Below are positions 15,872 to 23,840 of a stretch of DNA of 35,406 nucleotides, piece after piece. The stretch is from NCBI GenBank assembly GCA_021811405.1, contig JAJZOZ010000009.1:1-35406 (forward strand). Reading direction: 5' to 3'. The stretch comes from a bacterium (GTDB lineage Bacteria > Elusimicrobiota > Elusimicrobia > Elusimicrobiales > UBA9959). The translations under genes were made by a program, and so were the position numbers. Position 1 is the stretch's first letter. Each line of letters begins with the position of its first letter. Under the pieces are notes generated by a model, which searched no databases, was not told where the DNA came from, and worked only from the letters and a program-made list of their open reading frames with translations.

Positions 15872-18071
15872 AGCTCGCGAAATCCGCCCCGCAGACCGCC
15901 AGGATGGTCTCCAGCGTCCTGCAGGCCCCGGCGAAGCCGGGCCTGAACATGTCCAGCGAGACCTGCGCCTTGCCGGCGTCGGAGACCCGGTAATCGCAGT
16001 TGAAATCGCTCCAGACGGCGGAGATGCCGGGCGCCGCCAGCCGGCGCCGCAGTTCGGCCTCGGTCGAGAAAGCCGAAGTCCTGATGCCGAGGGCGGAGAT
16101 CCGGCCCCGGAAACGGCCGAGGCTTTTCGCCTCGGGGGCGTAGACCAGCAGGTCCAGCCCGAAGCCGGCCTCGGCCAGGAAGCCGGCCGGCGGTATGCCG
16201 GCGGAGCGGGCCGGCACGAAGACCCGGTCCAGGTCGGCCTCGCCGGCCACGAAAGCTATCCTCTTGCCGGCAGCGCGCGCCTTCAGCGCGGCCCATTCGC
16301 CGGCCCTGGCCGCCATGGCCTTCCGCGCGGCTTCCCGAGCGGCCTTCTCCCGGCCCGCCAGCGCGGCGGCCTCCAGCAGCCAGGCCGCGGTGGCGGGGAA
16401 GCCGTAGGGCGAAGGCGGGCGCCTGAAAGACTTCTTCCAGCGCCCGCTGAAAGCGGCCTCCAGCCTGTCGTAGATGGACGAATCGCTCAGCAGGGCGCGG
16501 CCGGCCGACCTGAGGGCCTCCAGCGACTCCCCGTCGTATTCCGGCAGCATCCAGCGGGCCTTTACGCCCGCCGCGGCCAGTATGCCGTCCAGCTCGCGCA
16601 GCCCGGACCCGCCGTAGCCCAGCAGCAGCGCCGCGCCGGCGGGCAGGCGCGCGGGCTTCCGGCCGCCGCCCTTCGCGTACGCGCGCAGGAAGCCCATCAG
16701 TTCGCCGGGCACCGAGCAGCCGTCCAGGCAGGTGGAGCTGATCACCACCGGCACGCCGCTGGCCTTCTCGGCTTCCGCGGCCAGCTTCTGCACGTCCTCG
16801 CCCATCGCGTAGGGGACGCAGCCGTTCGTCATGAAGATGTAGTCGGGCCCGCCGCGGCCCAGGCCGGCGGCTATCTCGGCCACGCGGGAGCCGCTGCCCA
16901 TTATCACTTCCCGCGTGCCCAACGCGCTGGAGCTCCTGGAGGAGCCCTCCTCGCGGCGCAGCTCGCTGCCCGGCAGCAGACTGGCCGGGCCGCGCAGGAA
17001 AGGCACCTTCTCGCTCTCCTCCAGCCGCTCCTGGCCGTAGGCGCATTCCCTGTCCTCGTGGGCCAGGAAGGCCTGCCGGCCGGTATAGCGGACCAGGCCG
17101 GTGCCGGCGAAGACGCCCTCGGAGAAGAAGCGGCGCCAGCCGCCGCCGTCCGGCGGGGAGAGCTTGCGCGCGGGAGAGGAGACGGGGAAGGAGCCGGCCC
17201 CCGCCCCGGCCGCGGGGCAGGCCGCCGGAGCGGCGGGAGGCGGCGCCGCCGCCGCGGGCTTCTTCCGCCCCCGCCCGGAGAGCAGCGGCAGCAGTATCCT
17301 GCCGTCCACCGGGCGCGGCAGCCCGCGCGGCGGGTCGCCGGCGTCGAGGGCGGCCTTGATCTTCCTGACCGCGGCGGCGAAAGGCGAGCGCGGGGCCACG
17401 CGCACCACCGCGGCGCCGGCGGCCTCGGCCTCCCGGACGGCCGGGTCCGAAGGGCAGCGGGCCAGTATGCCCGCCTTGATCAGCGAGGCGAACTTGTCCA
17501 CCGCGCCTCCGCGGCCGCCGTCGGCCCCGTTGGCCACCAGCCCCATCAGGCCGGCGCCGCTGCCGGCGTGCACGGTCATGGCCCTGGCGATGTTGTTGGC
17601 GGCGTAAAGCGACATCAGGTCCTCTGAGACCACTATCAGCACCTTCCGCCCGAAACCTTTGCGCAGCGGCACCGCGAAGCCGCCGCAGACTATGTCGCCC
17701 AGCACGTCGAAGACCACCGCGTCGTAATCCGCGGCCACCTTCTCGCGGCCGGACTCCAGCAGCTCGAAGGTCTTCAGCAGGCCCATGCCGGCGCAGCCCT
17801 CTCCCGGCGCCGGGCCTCCGGCCTCCAGGCAGTCCACGCCCCTGCCGGTCCTGTAGATCAGGTCCTCCAGCGCCGGGCTGCCGCCGCGCAGCGCCTCCAC
17901 CACGGTGGGGATGCCCTCGCCGCCGGTCAGCAGCAGGGCGGAATCGCTCTTCGGGTCGCAGCCGACGTGCAGCACGCGCTTGCCCTCCAGCGCGTAGAGC
18001 TCGCTGAGGTTGGCGGCTATCGTGGACTTGCCTATGCCGCCCTTGCCGAGGATGACTATGCGCTCAGCCAT
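15852..18071 (-). CDS. NifH-NifD fusion, nitrogenase paralogue (set A)
   Basis: 739 residues, two enzymes in one chain. Residues 1-~265 are NifH-like: P-loop GKGGIGKST (9-17), 'GCDPKSDS', cluster ligands C93 ('GEGCAGMG') and C129 ('DVLGDIVCGGFA'). The Arg that regulatory ADP-ribosylation targets in nitrogenase is Met here. An Ala/Pro/Gly linker (~275-310) follows. Residues ~315-739 are NifD-like: 'RECAYGQER' resembles the second P-cluster Cys site, 'TNGCVPYAMGEDV' matches the third, and the first appears to be lost. No FeMo-cofactor Cys/His context is obvious. NifH normally docks transiently on NifDK; covalent linkage is unusual. It overlaps rSAM-9 and the NifK-like gene. The read-through is uninterrupted, so I take the fusion as real. 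Confidence 0.87.
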   Translation of the reverse strand: MAERIVILGKGGIGKSTIAANLSELYALEGKRVLHVGCDPKSDSALLLTGGEGIPTVVEALRGGSPALEDLIYRTGRGVDCLEAGGPAPGEGCAGMGLLKTFELLESGREKVAADYDAVVFDVLGDIVCGGFAVPLRKGFGRKVLIVVSEDLMSLYAANNIARAMTVHAGSGAGLMGLVANGADGGRGGAVDKFASLIKAGILARCPSDPAVREAEAAGAAVVRVAPRSPFAAAVRKIKAALDAGDPPRGLPRPVDGRILLPLLSGRGRKKPAAAAPPPAAPAACPAAGAGAGSFPVSSPARKLSPPDGGGWRRFFSEGVFAGTGLVRYTGRQAFLAHEDRECAYGQERLEESEKVPFLRGPASLLPGSELRREEGSSRSSSALGTREVIMGSGSRVAEIAAGLGRGGPDYIFMTNGCVPYAMGEDVQKLAAEAEKASGVPVVISSTCLDGCSVPGELMGFLRAYAKGGGRKPARLPAGAALLLGYGGSGLRELDGILAAAGVKARWMLPEYDGESLEALRSAGRALLSDSSIYDRLEAAFSGRWKKSFRRPPSPYGFPATAAWLLEAAALAGREKAAREAARKAMAARAGEWAALKARAAGKRIAFVAGEADLDRVFVPARSAGIPPAGFLAEAGFGLDLLVYAPEAKSLGRFRGRISALGIRTSAFSTEAELRRRLAAPGISAVWSDFNCDYRVSDAGKAQVSLDMFRPGFAGACRTLETILAVCGADFASYGRKKN

Positions 18072-19089
18072 GCGCAGCCCCCTCCGCCGCCGGCCGGCCG
18101 CGCAGTATCCGCGCCGCCGCGGCCGCGGCGACCGGGCGCAGCTCGCCGTCCCCGAACCTGTCCAGGTAGGCCTTGAAGACCCCGGCGCAGCGGTCCGCCA
18201 GCGCGCAGCCCAGGCAGCGCACGGTCCTGGTCCGCTTCAGCGGCGGGACCGCGCTCTTCTTCACCGAGAGCACGTTCTCCTTCAGGTAGGAGCGCCCGCG
18301 CTCCAGCACGAGGCGCGGCGAGAAGAGCAGGTCGTTGGAGAAAGGGGCCAGCGGGCCCAGCGCGCAGAAAGGGGCGCCGGAGACCACGGGCCTGGCGCCG
18401 TTGGCCCGTATCACGCCCGCGGCCGCCCGCGCGGCGCGGGCGAATTCCGGCAGCCGGACCGTCAGCCCGCCGTAGGAGGAGCGCACGCTGCCCCACGGTA
18501 TCAGCTGCGAAAGCATGTAGACGCCCGGACGCCCGCGGGAGAAGACGTACTTCGCTATGCCGGCGGCCTTCCGGGCGTTGAGCGAGCAGATCACGGTATG
18601 GCACATGAAAAGCTTCAGGCGGCCGTGGCGCCCGACGTTCCCGAAGACCCGCTCCACGGCCTCGAAGGCCGAGGGCAGCCTGGTCACCGCGCGCGCCAGC
18701 TCCGGGCCGTCCCAGTGCACCGACAGGCAGAGCTCGTCGATATCCGGCAGCAGCGCGGCGGCAGCGGCCGGGTCCGCCAGGCCGGTGCCGTCGGTGGTGA
18801 CCTGCACCGAGTAGCCCAGCAGCCTGGCCACCCGCAGTATGCGGCCGAACTGCGGGTGCACGGTGGGCTCCCCGCCCAGCAGCGTCAGGTGCCGGGCTCC
18901 GCCGCTCCTGAGCCTCTTCATGATCGCGCAGGCCTCGGCCAGCGGCATGAAGCCGCCCCCGGAGCGCAGGTTGCGCGCCTCGCAGCAGAAGACGCAGCGG
19001 CGGCGGCAGACCTTGGAGATCCGGAGCTCGGCCCGGTCCCCGGCGGCCCCGAAGGCGGCCCCGGCGCTCAGTAGGTCCTTTCCGTGCAT
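18064..19089 (-). CDS. Radical SAM protein with C-terminal Cys cluster (rSAM-9)
   Basis: 341 residues. C28RRRCVFC35 (plus C36), 'LTLLGGEPTVHPQF', a diverged middle ('SVHWDGPELARAVTRLPSAF') and C-terminal 'CLGCALADRCAGVFKAYLD'. 'VSGAPFCALGPLAPFSNDLLFSPRLV' is strongly shared with rSAM-11 ('FFGVPACALGGHYDLSNDLYYSPRLT'), so these two are close paralogues. ATG at 19089 lies inside the upstream gene (22-base overlap) with no strong ribosome binding site, consistent with coupling. It directly precedes the NifH-NifD fusion. Confidence 0.83.
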   Translation of the reverse strand: MHGKDLLSAGAAFGAAGDRAELRISKVCRRRCVFCCEARNLRSGGGFMPLAEACAIMKRLRSGGARHLTLLGGEPTVHPQFGRILRVARLLGYSVQVTTDGTGLADPAAAAALLPDIDELCLSVHWDGPELARAVTRLPSAFEAVERVFGNVGRHGRLKLFMCHTVICSLNARKAAGIAKYVFSRGRPGVYMLSQLIPWGSVRSSYGGLTVRLPEFARAARAAAGVIRANGARPVVSGAPFCALGPLAPFSNDLLFSPRLVLERGRSYLKENVLSVKKSAVPPLKRTRTVRCLGCALADRCAGVFKAYLDRFGDGELRPVAAAAAARILRGRPAAEGAAHG

Positions 19090-19799
19090 ATGTTGTACTT
19101 GACGTAGTTCGGCGCCCGGTCCTTGCGCACCCGGCTGTCCACGGCGCGCTGCTTGCGGGGCAGGGCCCCGTCGGGCCTGAGCGCGGCGTAGTCCACGTGG
19201 GTGTCCGTCTCGTTCTCCTTGAGGTCCCAGACCGCGCATTTCAGTCCCAGCGCCATCATGCCGGAGACGGTCTCCCGGATCCGGCCCTGGTTGGCCTTCA
19301 GGCGCAGCGTGTGCATCTCTATCTTCGTCCCGGGGAAGGACCTGATGTTCCCGATGGCCTTCAGCAGAGCGGCGTAGCTGCCCTTCTTCCTGGTCACGGC
19401 GTCGTGCGTCGCGGCGTCCGGCCCGTAGACCGGCAGCAGGAAGGCGTTGACCCCGGCCTTCACCAGGGTCTCCACCAGCCTGCGGCCGCGCAGCTTGACG
19501 CCGTTCGACATCAGCTCTATATAGGTGAACCCTTCCTTCACCCCCATCCGGACCACCGACTCCAGCAGCCAGGCCGGGGCCATCGTCGGCTCGTCGCCGC
19601 CGAGGCAGAGGCGCCTGACCCCGCGCCGGCGGAGCACCCGCATCAGCGCGCGGAAGCGGATCAGCACCTCGCGCCACCGCTCGTCGGTGAAGGCGAAGGC
19701 CGTCCTGTGCGGGTGCCTGTTGCGCTGGCAGAAGACGCAGTCGATGTCGCATCCGAAAGGGAACGCGAGCAGCAGCTTGTCCTCCTTCCTCGGGCTCAT
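19068..19799 (-). CDS. Short radical SAM protein without C-terminal cluster (rSAM-10)
   Basis: 243 residues, the shortest rSAM here. C17DIDCVFC24 is intact. The SAM motif reads 'LCLGGDEPTMAP', with an extra Asp inside GGEP. 'VYGPDAATHDAVTRKKGSY' is the family mid-motif. The protein stops soon after the core fold ('YNICTERTY'), with no C-terminal Cys trio. It could be a minimal rSAM enzyme or rely on a partner for the auxiliary site. It overlaps the upstream stop by ATGA and the next gene by 22 bases. Confidence 0.82.
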   Translation of the reverse strand: MSPRKEDKLLLAFPFGCDIDCVFCQRNRHPHRTAFAFTDERWREVLIRFRALMRVLRRRGVRRLCLGGDEPTMAPAWLLESVVRMGVKEGFTYIELMSNGVKLRGRRLVETLVKAGVNAFLLPVYGPDAATHDAVTRKKGSYAALLKAIGNIRSFPGTKIEMHTLRLKANQGRIRETVSGMMALGLKCAVWDLKENETDTHVDYAALRPDGALPRKQRAVDSRVRKDRAPNYVKYNICTERTY

Positions 19800-20782
19800 G
19801 CCGGCTTCGCCTCCCTCACCGGGCGGAAGAAGGCGGCGTGCCCGGGGAACGCCTCGAGGTACTTCCTGAATATGCCGCCGCAGGAACGCCGCAGCGGACA
19901 GGGGCGGCAGGTCTCCAGGTACACCCGCCGGCGCGTCGGGCGCAGCGAGACCGTCTCCTTCAGGCCGGCGCGCCCGCCGGGCAGCGCGGCCCGCTCCACG
20001 GTAAGCCGGGGGGAGTAATAGAGGTCGTTGGAAAGGTCGTAATGCCCGCCCAGCGCGCAGGCCGGCACGCCGAAGAAGCGCAGCGTCACGCCGAACAGCT
20101 CGGCCTGCTCCCGCAGCGCGCCTATGCGGGGGCCTATCGCGGTGAGGTCCGGCGCCAGCGCGGCGTAATCCGCGCAGGCCCCGCCTTCGGGGGCCGGGTT
20201 GGAGATCAGGTAATGCCTGACCAGTCCGGTGCCGGCGACGCGGCGCAGGATGTCCGAGACCCGCATGAAATTCTTCCTCATGGCGACGGTGTTAACCATC
20301 AGGAACGGCCGGCCTCGGCCCGCCTTGCCCAGGTTGTCGAGCGCGGCCATAACGTCGTCGAAGCTGCCTTTCCTGCCTGTCAACGCGTCGTGCAGCGCCG
20401 CGGTAGGGCCGTGGCAGGAGAGCATGGCCTCGTCCAGCAGCGGCGCGGCGCGCCGCGCGAAGGCCGGGTCCGCGAAAGCGGCCCCGTTGGTGGTGACGGC
20501 GGTCCTGTAGCCCAGGGCCCTGGCGGCGCCGATGGCGGCCGGAAGGGCGGCGCAGAGCGAAGGCTCGCCGCCGGTAAAGGTCACGTGGGAGAAGCCGGCC
20601 CGCCGCTTCTCCCTCAGGATGCCGGCTATCTCCGCGCCTGAAAGGTCCAGAGTCCGGAACCGCCGCAGCCTGTTGCGCTCGCTGCAGAACAGGCAGCTGT
20701 TCCCGCAGGTGTAGGAAACGTGTATCTCCAGCCGCTCCGGGGCCGCTCTCTTCGCGTCGGTCATCCGGACGTCCCCGCTCAT
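19796..20782 (-). CDS. Radical SAM protein with C-terminal Cys cluster (rSAM-11)
   Basis: 328 residues. C26GNSCLFC33, 'VTFTGGEPSLCAALP', 'SCHGPTAALHDALTGRKGSF', and C-terminal 'CRPCPLRRSCGGIFRKYLE'. It is a near paralogue of rSAM-9 across the second half. ATG 20782 is chosen because it forms an ATGA overlap with the upstream gene; an in-frame ATG at 20764 is the alternative. Substrate unknown. Confidence 0.84.
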   Translation of the reverse strand: MSGDVRMTDAKRAAPERLEIHVSYTCGNSCLFCSERNRLRRFRTLDLSGAEIAGILREKRRAGFSHVTFTGGEPSLCAALPAAIGAARALGYRTAVTTNGAAFADPAFARRAAPLLDEAMLSCHGPTAALHDALTGRKGSFDDVMAALDNLGKAGRGRPFLMVNTVAMRKNFMRVSDILRRVAGTGLVRHYLISNPAPEGGACADYAALAPDLTAIGPRIGALREQAELFGVTLRFFGVPACALGGHYDLSNDLYYSPRLTVERAALPGGRAGLKETVSLRPTRRRVYLETCRPCPLRRSCGGIFRKYLEAFPGHAAFFRPVREAKPA

Positions 20783-21909
20783 GCGCGGCACCTCCCGGCG
20801 CGCACCGGCTTCAGCGCCGAAAAGCCCGCGGCCATCACGGTCTTTATCCGCGCGCCGCGGCAGGCGGCGGAGGCGCGGCACCTGCGGCAGGCCGAACCCT
20901 TCACGGTCAGCCTCTCGGCGATGAAGAACTCCGCCACCTTCATGATCCCGGCGCGGGGCGTTATCCTCTTCGCCCTCCGCCGGTCCTCCGGCAGGCAGGC
21001 CGGCGGAGGCACCGTCTTCAGAGAGCCCTCCGCCCGCAGCAGCTCCAGGTCCGAGCAGAACTGCGCCATCACGCAGGAGGCGCAGCGCGGCCCCCTGCAG
21101 TGCATCTCTTCGCCGGAGTACAGGAAGGCCTCGAGCGGCCGGCGCATGCCGCGCACCTCGTCCATCAGCTTGTCCGGGTGCTGGATGTAGCGCTCGTTGC
21201 CCTCCAGGACCGCGGCGGGGAACCTGTTGGTCCAGACGTGCGCGCCGACGGATTCGGAGAAGCGGAACACCTTTTCCAGCATCCCCTTCTTGGAAGCCGG
21301 GGAATAGGAGAGCCGCTTCCAGTTCTCCCAGGCGCGGCCGAAAGGTATCAGGTTCAGCAGGTCGTACTCGTCCACGCCCAGCCGGTGCAGCATGGCGACT
21401 ATGTCGTAGACGGAATCGGCGTTCAGCCTGTTCACCACGATGTCGCTGCTGACGATCAGGCCGGGCACCTTCTTGGCGTTGGCGACGGCCAGCATGGTCT
21501 GCGCGAACGCGCCCGGGACCCCGACCAGCGCGTCGTGCTGCGCGGCGGTGGCCCCGTGCACGGAAAAAGTGATCTCGGTCAGGCCGGACTTCACGGCGCG
21601 CCTCAGGAACGCCCCGTAGCAGAACATGCGCCCGTTGCTGATGGCCTGCACATGCGTGTAGCCCAGCTTCCGGGCCTTCGCCACTATGGCCGTGAACCCG
21701 GGATGTATAGTGGGCTCGCCGCCGCTCAGCACCACCCGGCGGCAGCCCTCGGCCCGCCCGCGCTTCAGGTCGGCCTCTATCTCGGCGAGCGGCAGGTGCT
21801 CGCCGCAGATGGAGTCCGCGTCGAGACAGAAGAGGCAGCGGTTGTTGCAGGCCCTGGTGAGCCTGACCCATTTGCGCTTTTCCGGGGCCGCAGCGGTCTT
21901 TTCCGTCAT
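20779..21909 (-). CDS. Radical SAM protein with two C-terminal Cys clusters (rSAM-12)
   Basis: 376 residues from ATG 21909 (the track opens at TTG 21921). C21NNRCLFC28, 'VLSGGEPTIHPGF', 'SVHGATAAQHDALVGVPGAF'. Unlike its neighbours it ends with two Cys groups: 'CRGPRCASCVMAQFCSDLE' and, about 70 residues later, 'CRRCRASAACRGARIKTV'. That could hold two auxiliary iron-sulfur clusters, as in classic SPASM enzymes. 'NLIPFGRAWENWKRLSY' is close to rSAM-8 ('GLLPFGRALKDWKKLS'). It starts 4 bases after the stop of the upstream rSAM gene. Confidence 0.84.
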   Translation of the reverse strand: MTEKTAAAPEKRKWVRLTRACNNRCLFCLDADSICGEHLPLAEIEADLKRGRAEGCRRVVLSGGEPTIHPGFTAIVAKARKLGYTHVQAISNGRMFCYGAFLRRAVKSGLTEITFSVHGATAAQHDALVGVPGAFAQTMLAVANAKKVPGLIVSSDIVVNRLNADSVYDIVAMLHRLGVDEYDLLNLIPFGRAWENWKRLSYSPASKKGMLEKVFRFSESVGAHVWTNRFPAAVLEGNERYIQHPDKLMDEVRGMRRPLEAFLYSGEEMHCRGPRCASCVMAQFCSDLELLRAEGSLKTVPPPACLPEDRRRAKRITPRAGIMKVAEFFIAERLTVKGSACRRCRASAACRGARIKTVMAAGFSALKPVRAGRCRA

Positions 21910-21913
21910 CGTG

Positions 21914-22861
21914 TCATCCAAGAAGTATCTTCTCCGCCAGCCGGTCGGCGGCCAGCCCGCCCGCCACCGCCCCGGCCCCGAACAGCGCCTTCGCCATCCC
22001 GGCGTAATCCGGCGGGACCCGCGGCGGCCCGTCCAGGGCCTCCAGCCCGCCCGCCAGCATATGCGCCGCCTGCCCCGCGTTCTTCGCGGCCAGGACGAGG
22101 TTGGAGTGATAGCATCTCCCGTCCGTGTCCACGGTTATCCCCGGGTTGAACAGCGGCACCGGGCCCGAGCGCGAGGCGTTCTCTATGAGGACCGCCCCGG
22201 AATCCGCGAGCTCCCTGATGCGCCGCAGCGCGCCCGAGAGCCTGGAGAGGCCGGCCGGCGTCCAGGCGCGGTAGTAGGCCGGCAGCACGTTGACGCGCGG
22301 CGGCCTGCCGCCGGAGACGTCCAGCACCCGCCGCAGCACCTCCAGCGCCGAGCACGGGTCGCGCTCCGGCAGCAGCAGGTTCCAGATCAGGTTGGGCAGC
22401 CCGGAGAACCTTGCGCTGACGCTCACCGAGGTGTTCACGTTCACCTGCACCCCGGGCCTGGCGGAAAAAAAACGCACCTTGGCCGCGTCCAGCAGCAGGC
22501 CGTTGGTGCCCACTTCCACGCGGCCGCCGAAGCCGGCGGCCTCCAGCTGAGCTATCCCCGCTCGCACGAGCGCGAAGCGCAGCAGCGGCTCTCCGCCGAA
22601 AAACTTCACCGCGCCGCCCTCGGGGGCGGCGGCGCAGTACCGCTTTATAGCGCTTTTCAGGACCGCCCCGGGCATATCCGCCCGGCCGGTCGCGACGGGG
22701 CATTCGGGGCAGGCCGACTGGCAGCGCCGGGTAACTATAAGGGTCAGCTGCGGGGCCGGCGCGCCCCCGCGGCGGGCCGGCAGGGCCGGTTTACTGGCCT
22801 TTCTCCGCCTGTTTGCCCTTGGGCTGCTTGCTCTGCTGCTGTACGCCCATCCTCTTGTCAT
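21914..22861 (-). CDS. Radical SAM protein in the position expected for HxsC (rSAM-13)
   Basis: 315 residues from ATG 22861. C47QSACPEC54 and 'KFFGGEPLL', the peptide-modifying form also seen in rSAM-2. It has no C-terminal Cys trio. The start is odd: the only ATG upstream of the rSAM core lies 71 bases inside the preceding gene, with AAGG before it, and the first ~35 residues are basic and low in structure. No ATG, GTG or TTG occurs between it and the core. Known His-Xaa-Ser loci carry two rSAM maturases, HxsB and HxsC. This one lies near the substrate gene, but its motif context does not look like the HxsC I remember, so I do not use that name. Confidence 0.78.
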   Translation of the reverse strand: MTRGWAYSSRASSPRANRRRKASKPALPARRGGAPAPQLTLIVTRRCQSACPECPVATGRADMPGAVLKSAIKRYCAAAPEGGAVKFFGGEPLLRFALVRAGIAQLEAAGFGGRVEVGTNGLLLDAAKVRFFSARPGVQVNVNTSVSVSARFSGLPNLIWNLLLPERDPCSALEVLRRVLDVSGGRPPRVNVLPAYYRAWTPAGLSRLSGALRRIRELADSGAVLIENASRSGPVPLFNPGITVDTDGRCYHSNLVLAAKNAGQAAHMLAGGLEALDGPPRVPPDYAGMAKALFGAGAVAGGLAADRLAEKILLG

Positions 22862-23840
22862 CTTCAGCCTTCTGCTTTACCATGTCGGCCATTATCTTGT
22901 GCCGGAACGAGCTGGTGCAGTAGCCGGTGGCGAGTTTCTTGGCCAGAGGAGCGCAGACCGACGGGTCCCTGGACTCCAGCACGCGCGGCAGCCACTTGTC
23001 GTCGGGGATGGCGTCCCCTATCACCAGCGCGGCGCTGAGCTGGCATTCCTTCTTCCTGGGGCCGCTCAGCCTGCTGCAGGCCGCCCGCCCGCGTATGAAC
23101 AGGAAGTTGGATTCGCAGCCCGGGGGCAGGCCGAGCGACCTGCACTCCGGGGTCCGCTTCCGGGCTATGGAGTCGGAGATGACGCGGCAGAAGTCGGGGC
23201 TGGGCCGGCCGTCCCTGAACGCGTTGTTTATGAACTTCTCGCATTTGCCGTCGTTGATGGTCTTGCGCATCGCGGAGTACAGGAACTCGTAGTAGTCCGC
23301 GGCGTAGCAGACCCGGTTCAGGTTGTCCTGGACGCAGTCGAGCTGCCCGCCGCTTATCAGCCGGCAGACCCCGTAATCCAGGAACAGGTTGAGGATGGTA
23401 TCGTCCTCAGGCATGTTGCTGTTGGTGTTGAAGAAGAACTTGAAGTTCTTGTCGAAATGCCGGATGATCGCGTCCGGGTTGTCCGAGAACGCCTTCACGC
23501 AGTCGGCGTCGGCCGCGTTCACGGGGACGTCCTCCGGCTGGGAATAATACCCGCCGTAAGAGCCCTCGTACTGGCCGCCCTGCGGGATGTTGCTCCGGGT
23601 CTCCGTGGAGACCGGGCTGCTCAGCGCCGCGGCGTCCGGCGGCAGCGCCTGGCCGACCTCCTGCTGCGCCTCCGACGGCGAAGGGGGCGGGACCGGCTGC
23701 TCCAGCCCCATGTTGGCGGCCTTCTTGTCCGTCACCATCTTCAGGGCCAGCAGCACGCCCATCAGCGCCACCAGCAGCGCCACCAGCAGCTTCGGGGACA
23801 TCGCCCCGCGCCTGTATCCCTTCCTCATGGCGCTCACCAT
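22791..23840 (-). CDS. Membrane-anchored Cys-rich protein of the His-Xaa-Ser operon
   Basis: 349 residues. A basic N-terminus and one membrane helix ('LLVALLVALMGVLLALKMV', ~18-36) anchor a Pro/Ser/Gln-rich spacer and a large domain with about 13 cysteines ('LDYGVC', 'GGQLDCVQDNLNRVC', 'SRDPSVCAPLAKKLATGYC'). The C-terminus is Lys/Gln-rich. The domain lies outside the cytoplasm by the positive-inside rule. It is homologous to the C-terminal domain of the HEAT protein at the other end of the operon (2880-4241). No known function; a partner or acceptor for the modified peptide is inference. The start overlaps the stop of the HxS precursor gene by 7 bases; ATG 23828 is also possible. Confidence 0.78.
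   Translation of the reverse strand: MVSAMRKGYRRGAMSPKLLVALLVALMGVLLALKMVTDKKAANMGLEQPVPPPSPSEAQQEVGQALPPDAAALSSPVSTETRSNIPQGGQYEGSYGGYYSQPEDVPVNAADADCVKAFSDNPDAIIRHFDKNFKFFFNTNSNMPEDDTILNLFLDYGVCRLISGGQLDCVQDNLNRVCYAADYYEFLYSAMRKTINDGKCEKFINNAFRDGRPSPDFCRVISDSIARKRTPECRSLGLPPGCESNFLFIRGRAACSRLSGPRKKECQLSAALVIGDAIPDDKWLPRVLESRDPSVCAPLAKKLATGYCTSSFRHKIMADMVKQKAEDDKRMGVQQQSKQPKGKQAEKGQ

Noticed and set aside
14582-18071. Protochlorophyllide or chlorophyllide reductase, or CfbCD of F430 synthesis
   Set aside because: No tetrapyrrole pathway neighbours on the same operon, and the rSAM/HxS context differs; the lone HemN-like gene is on the opposite strand.
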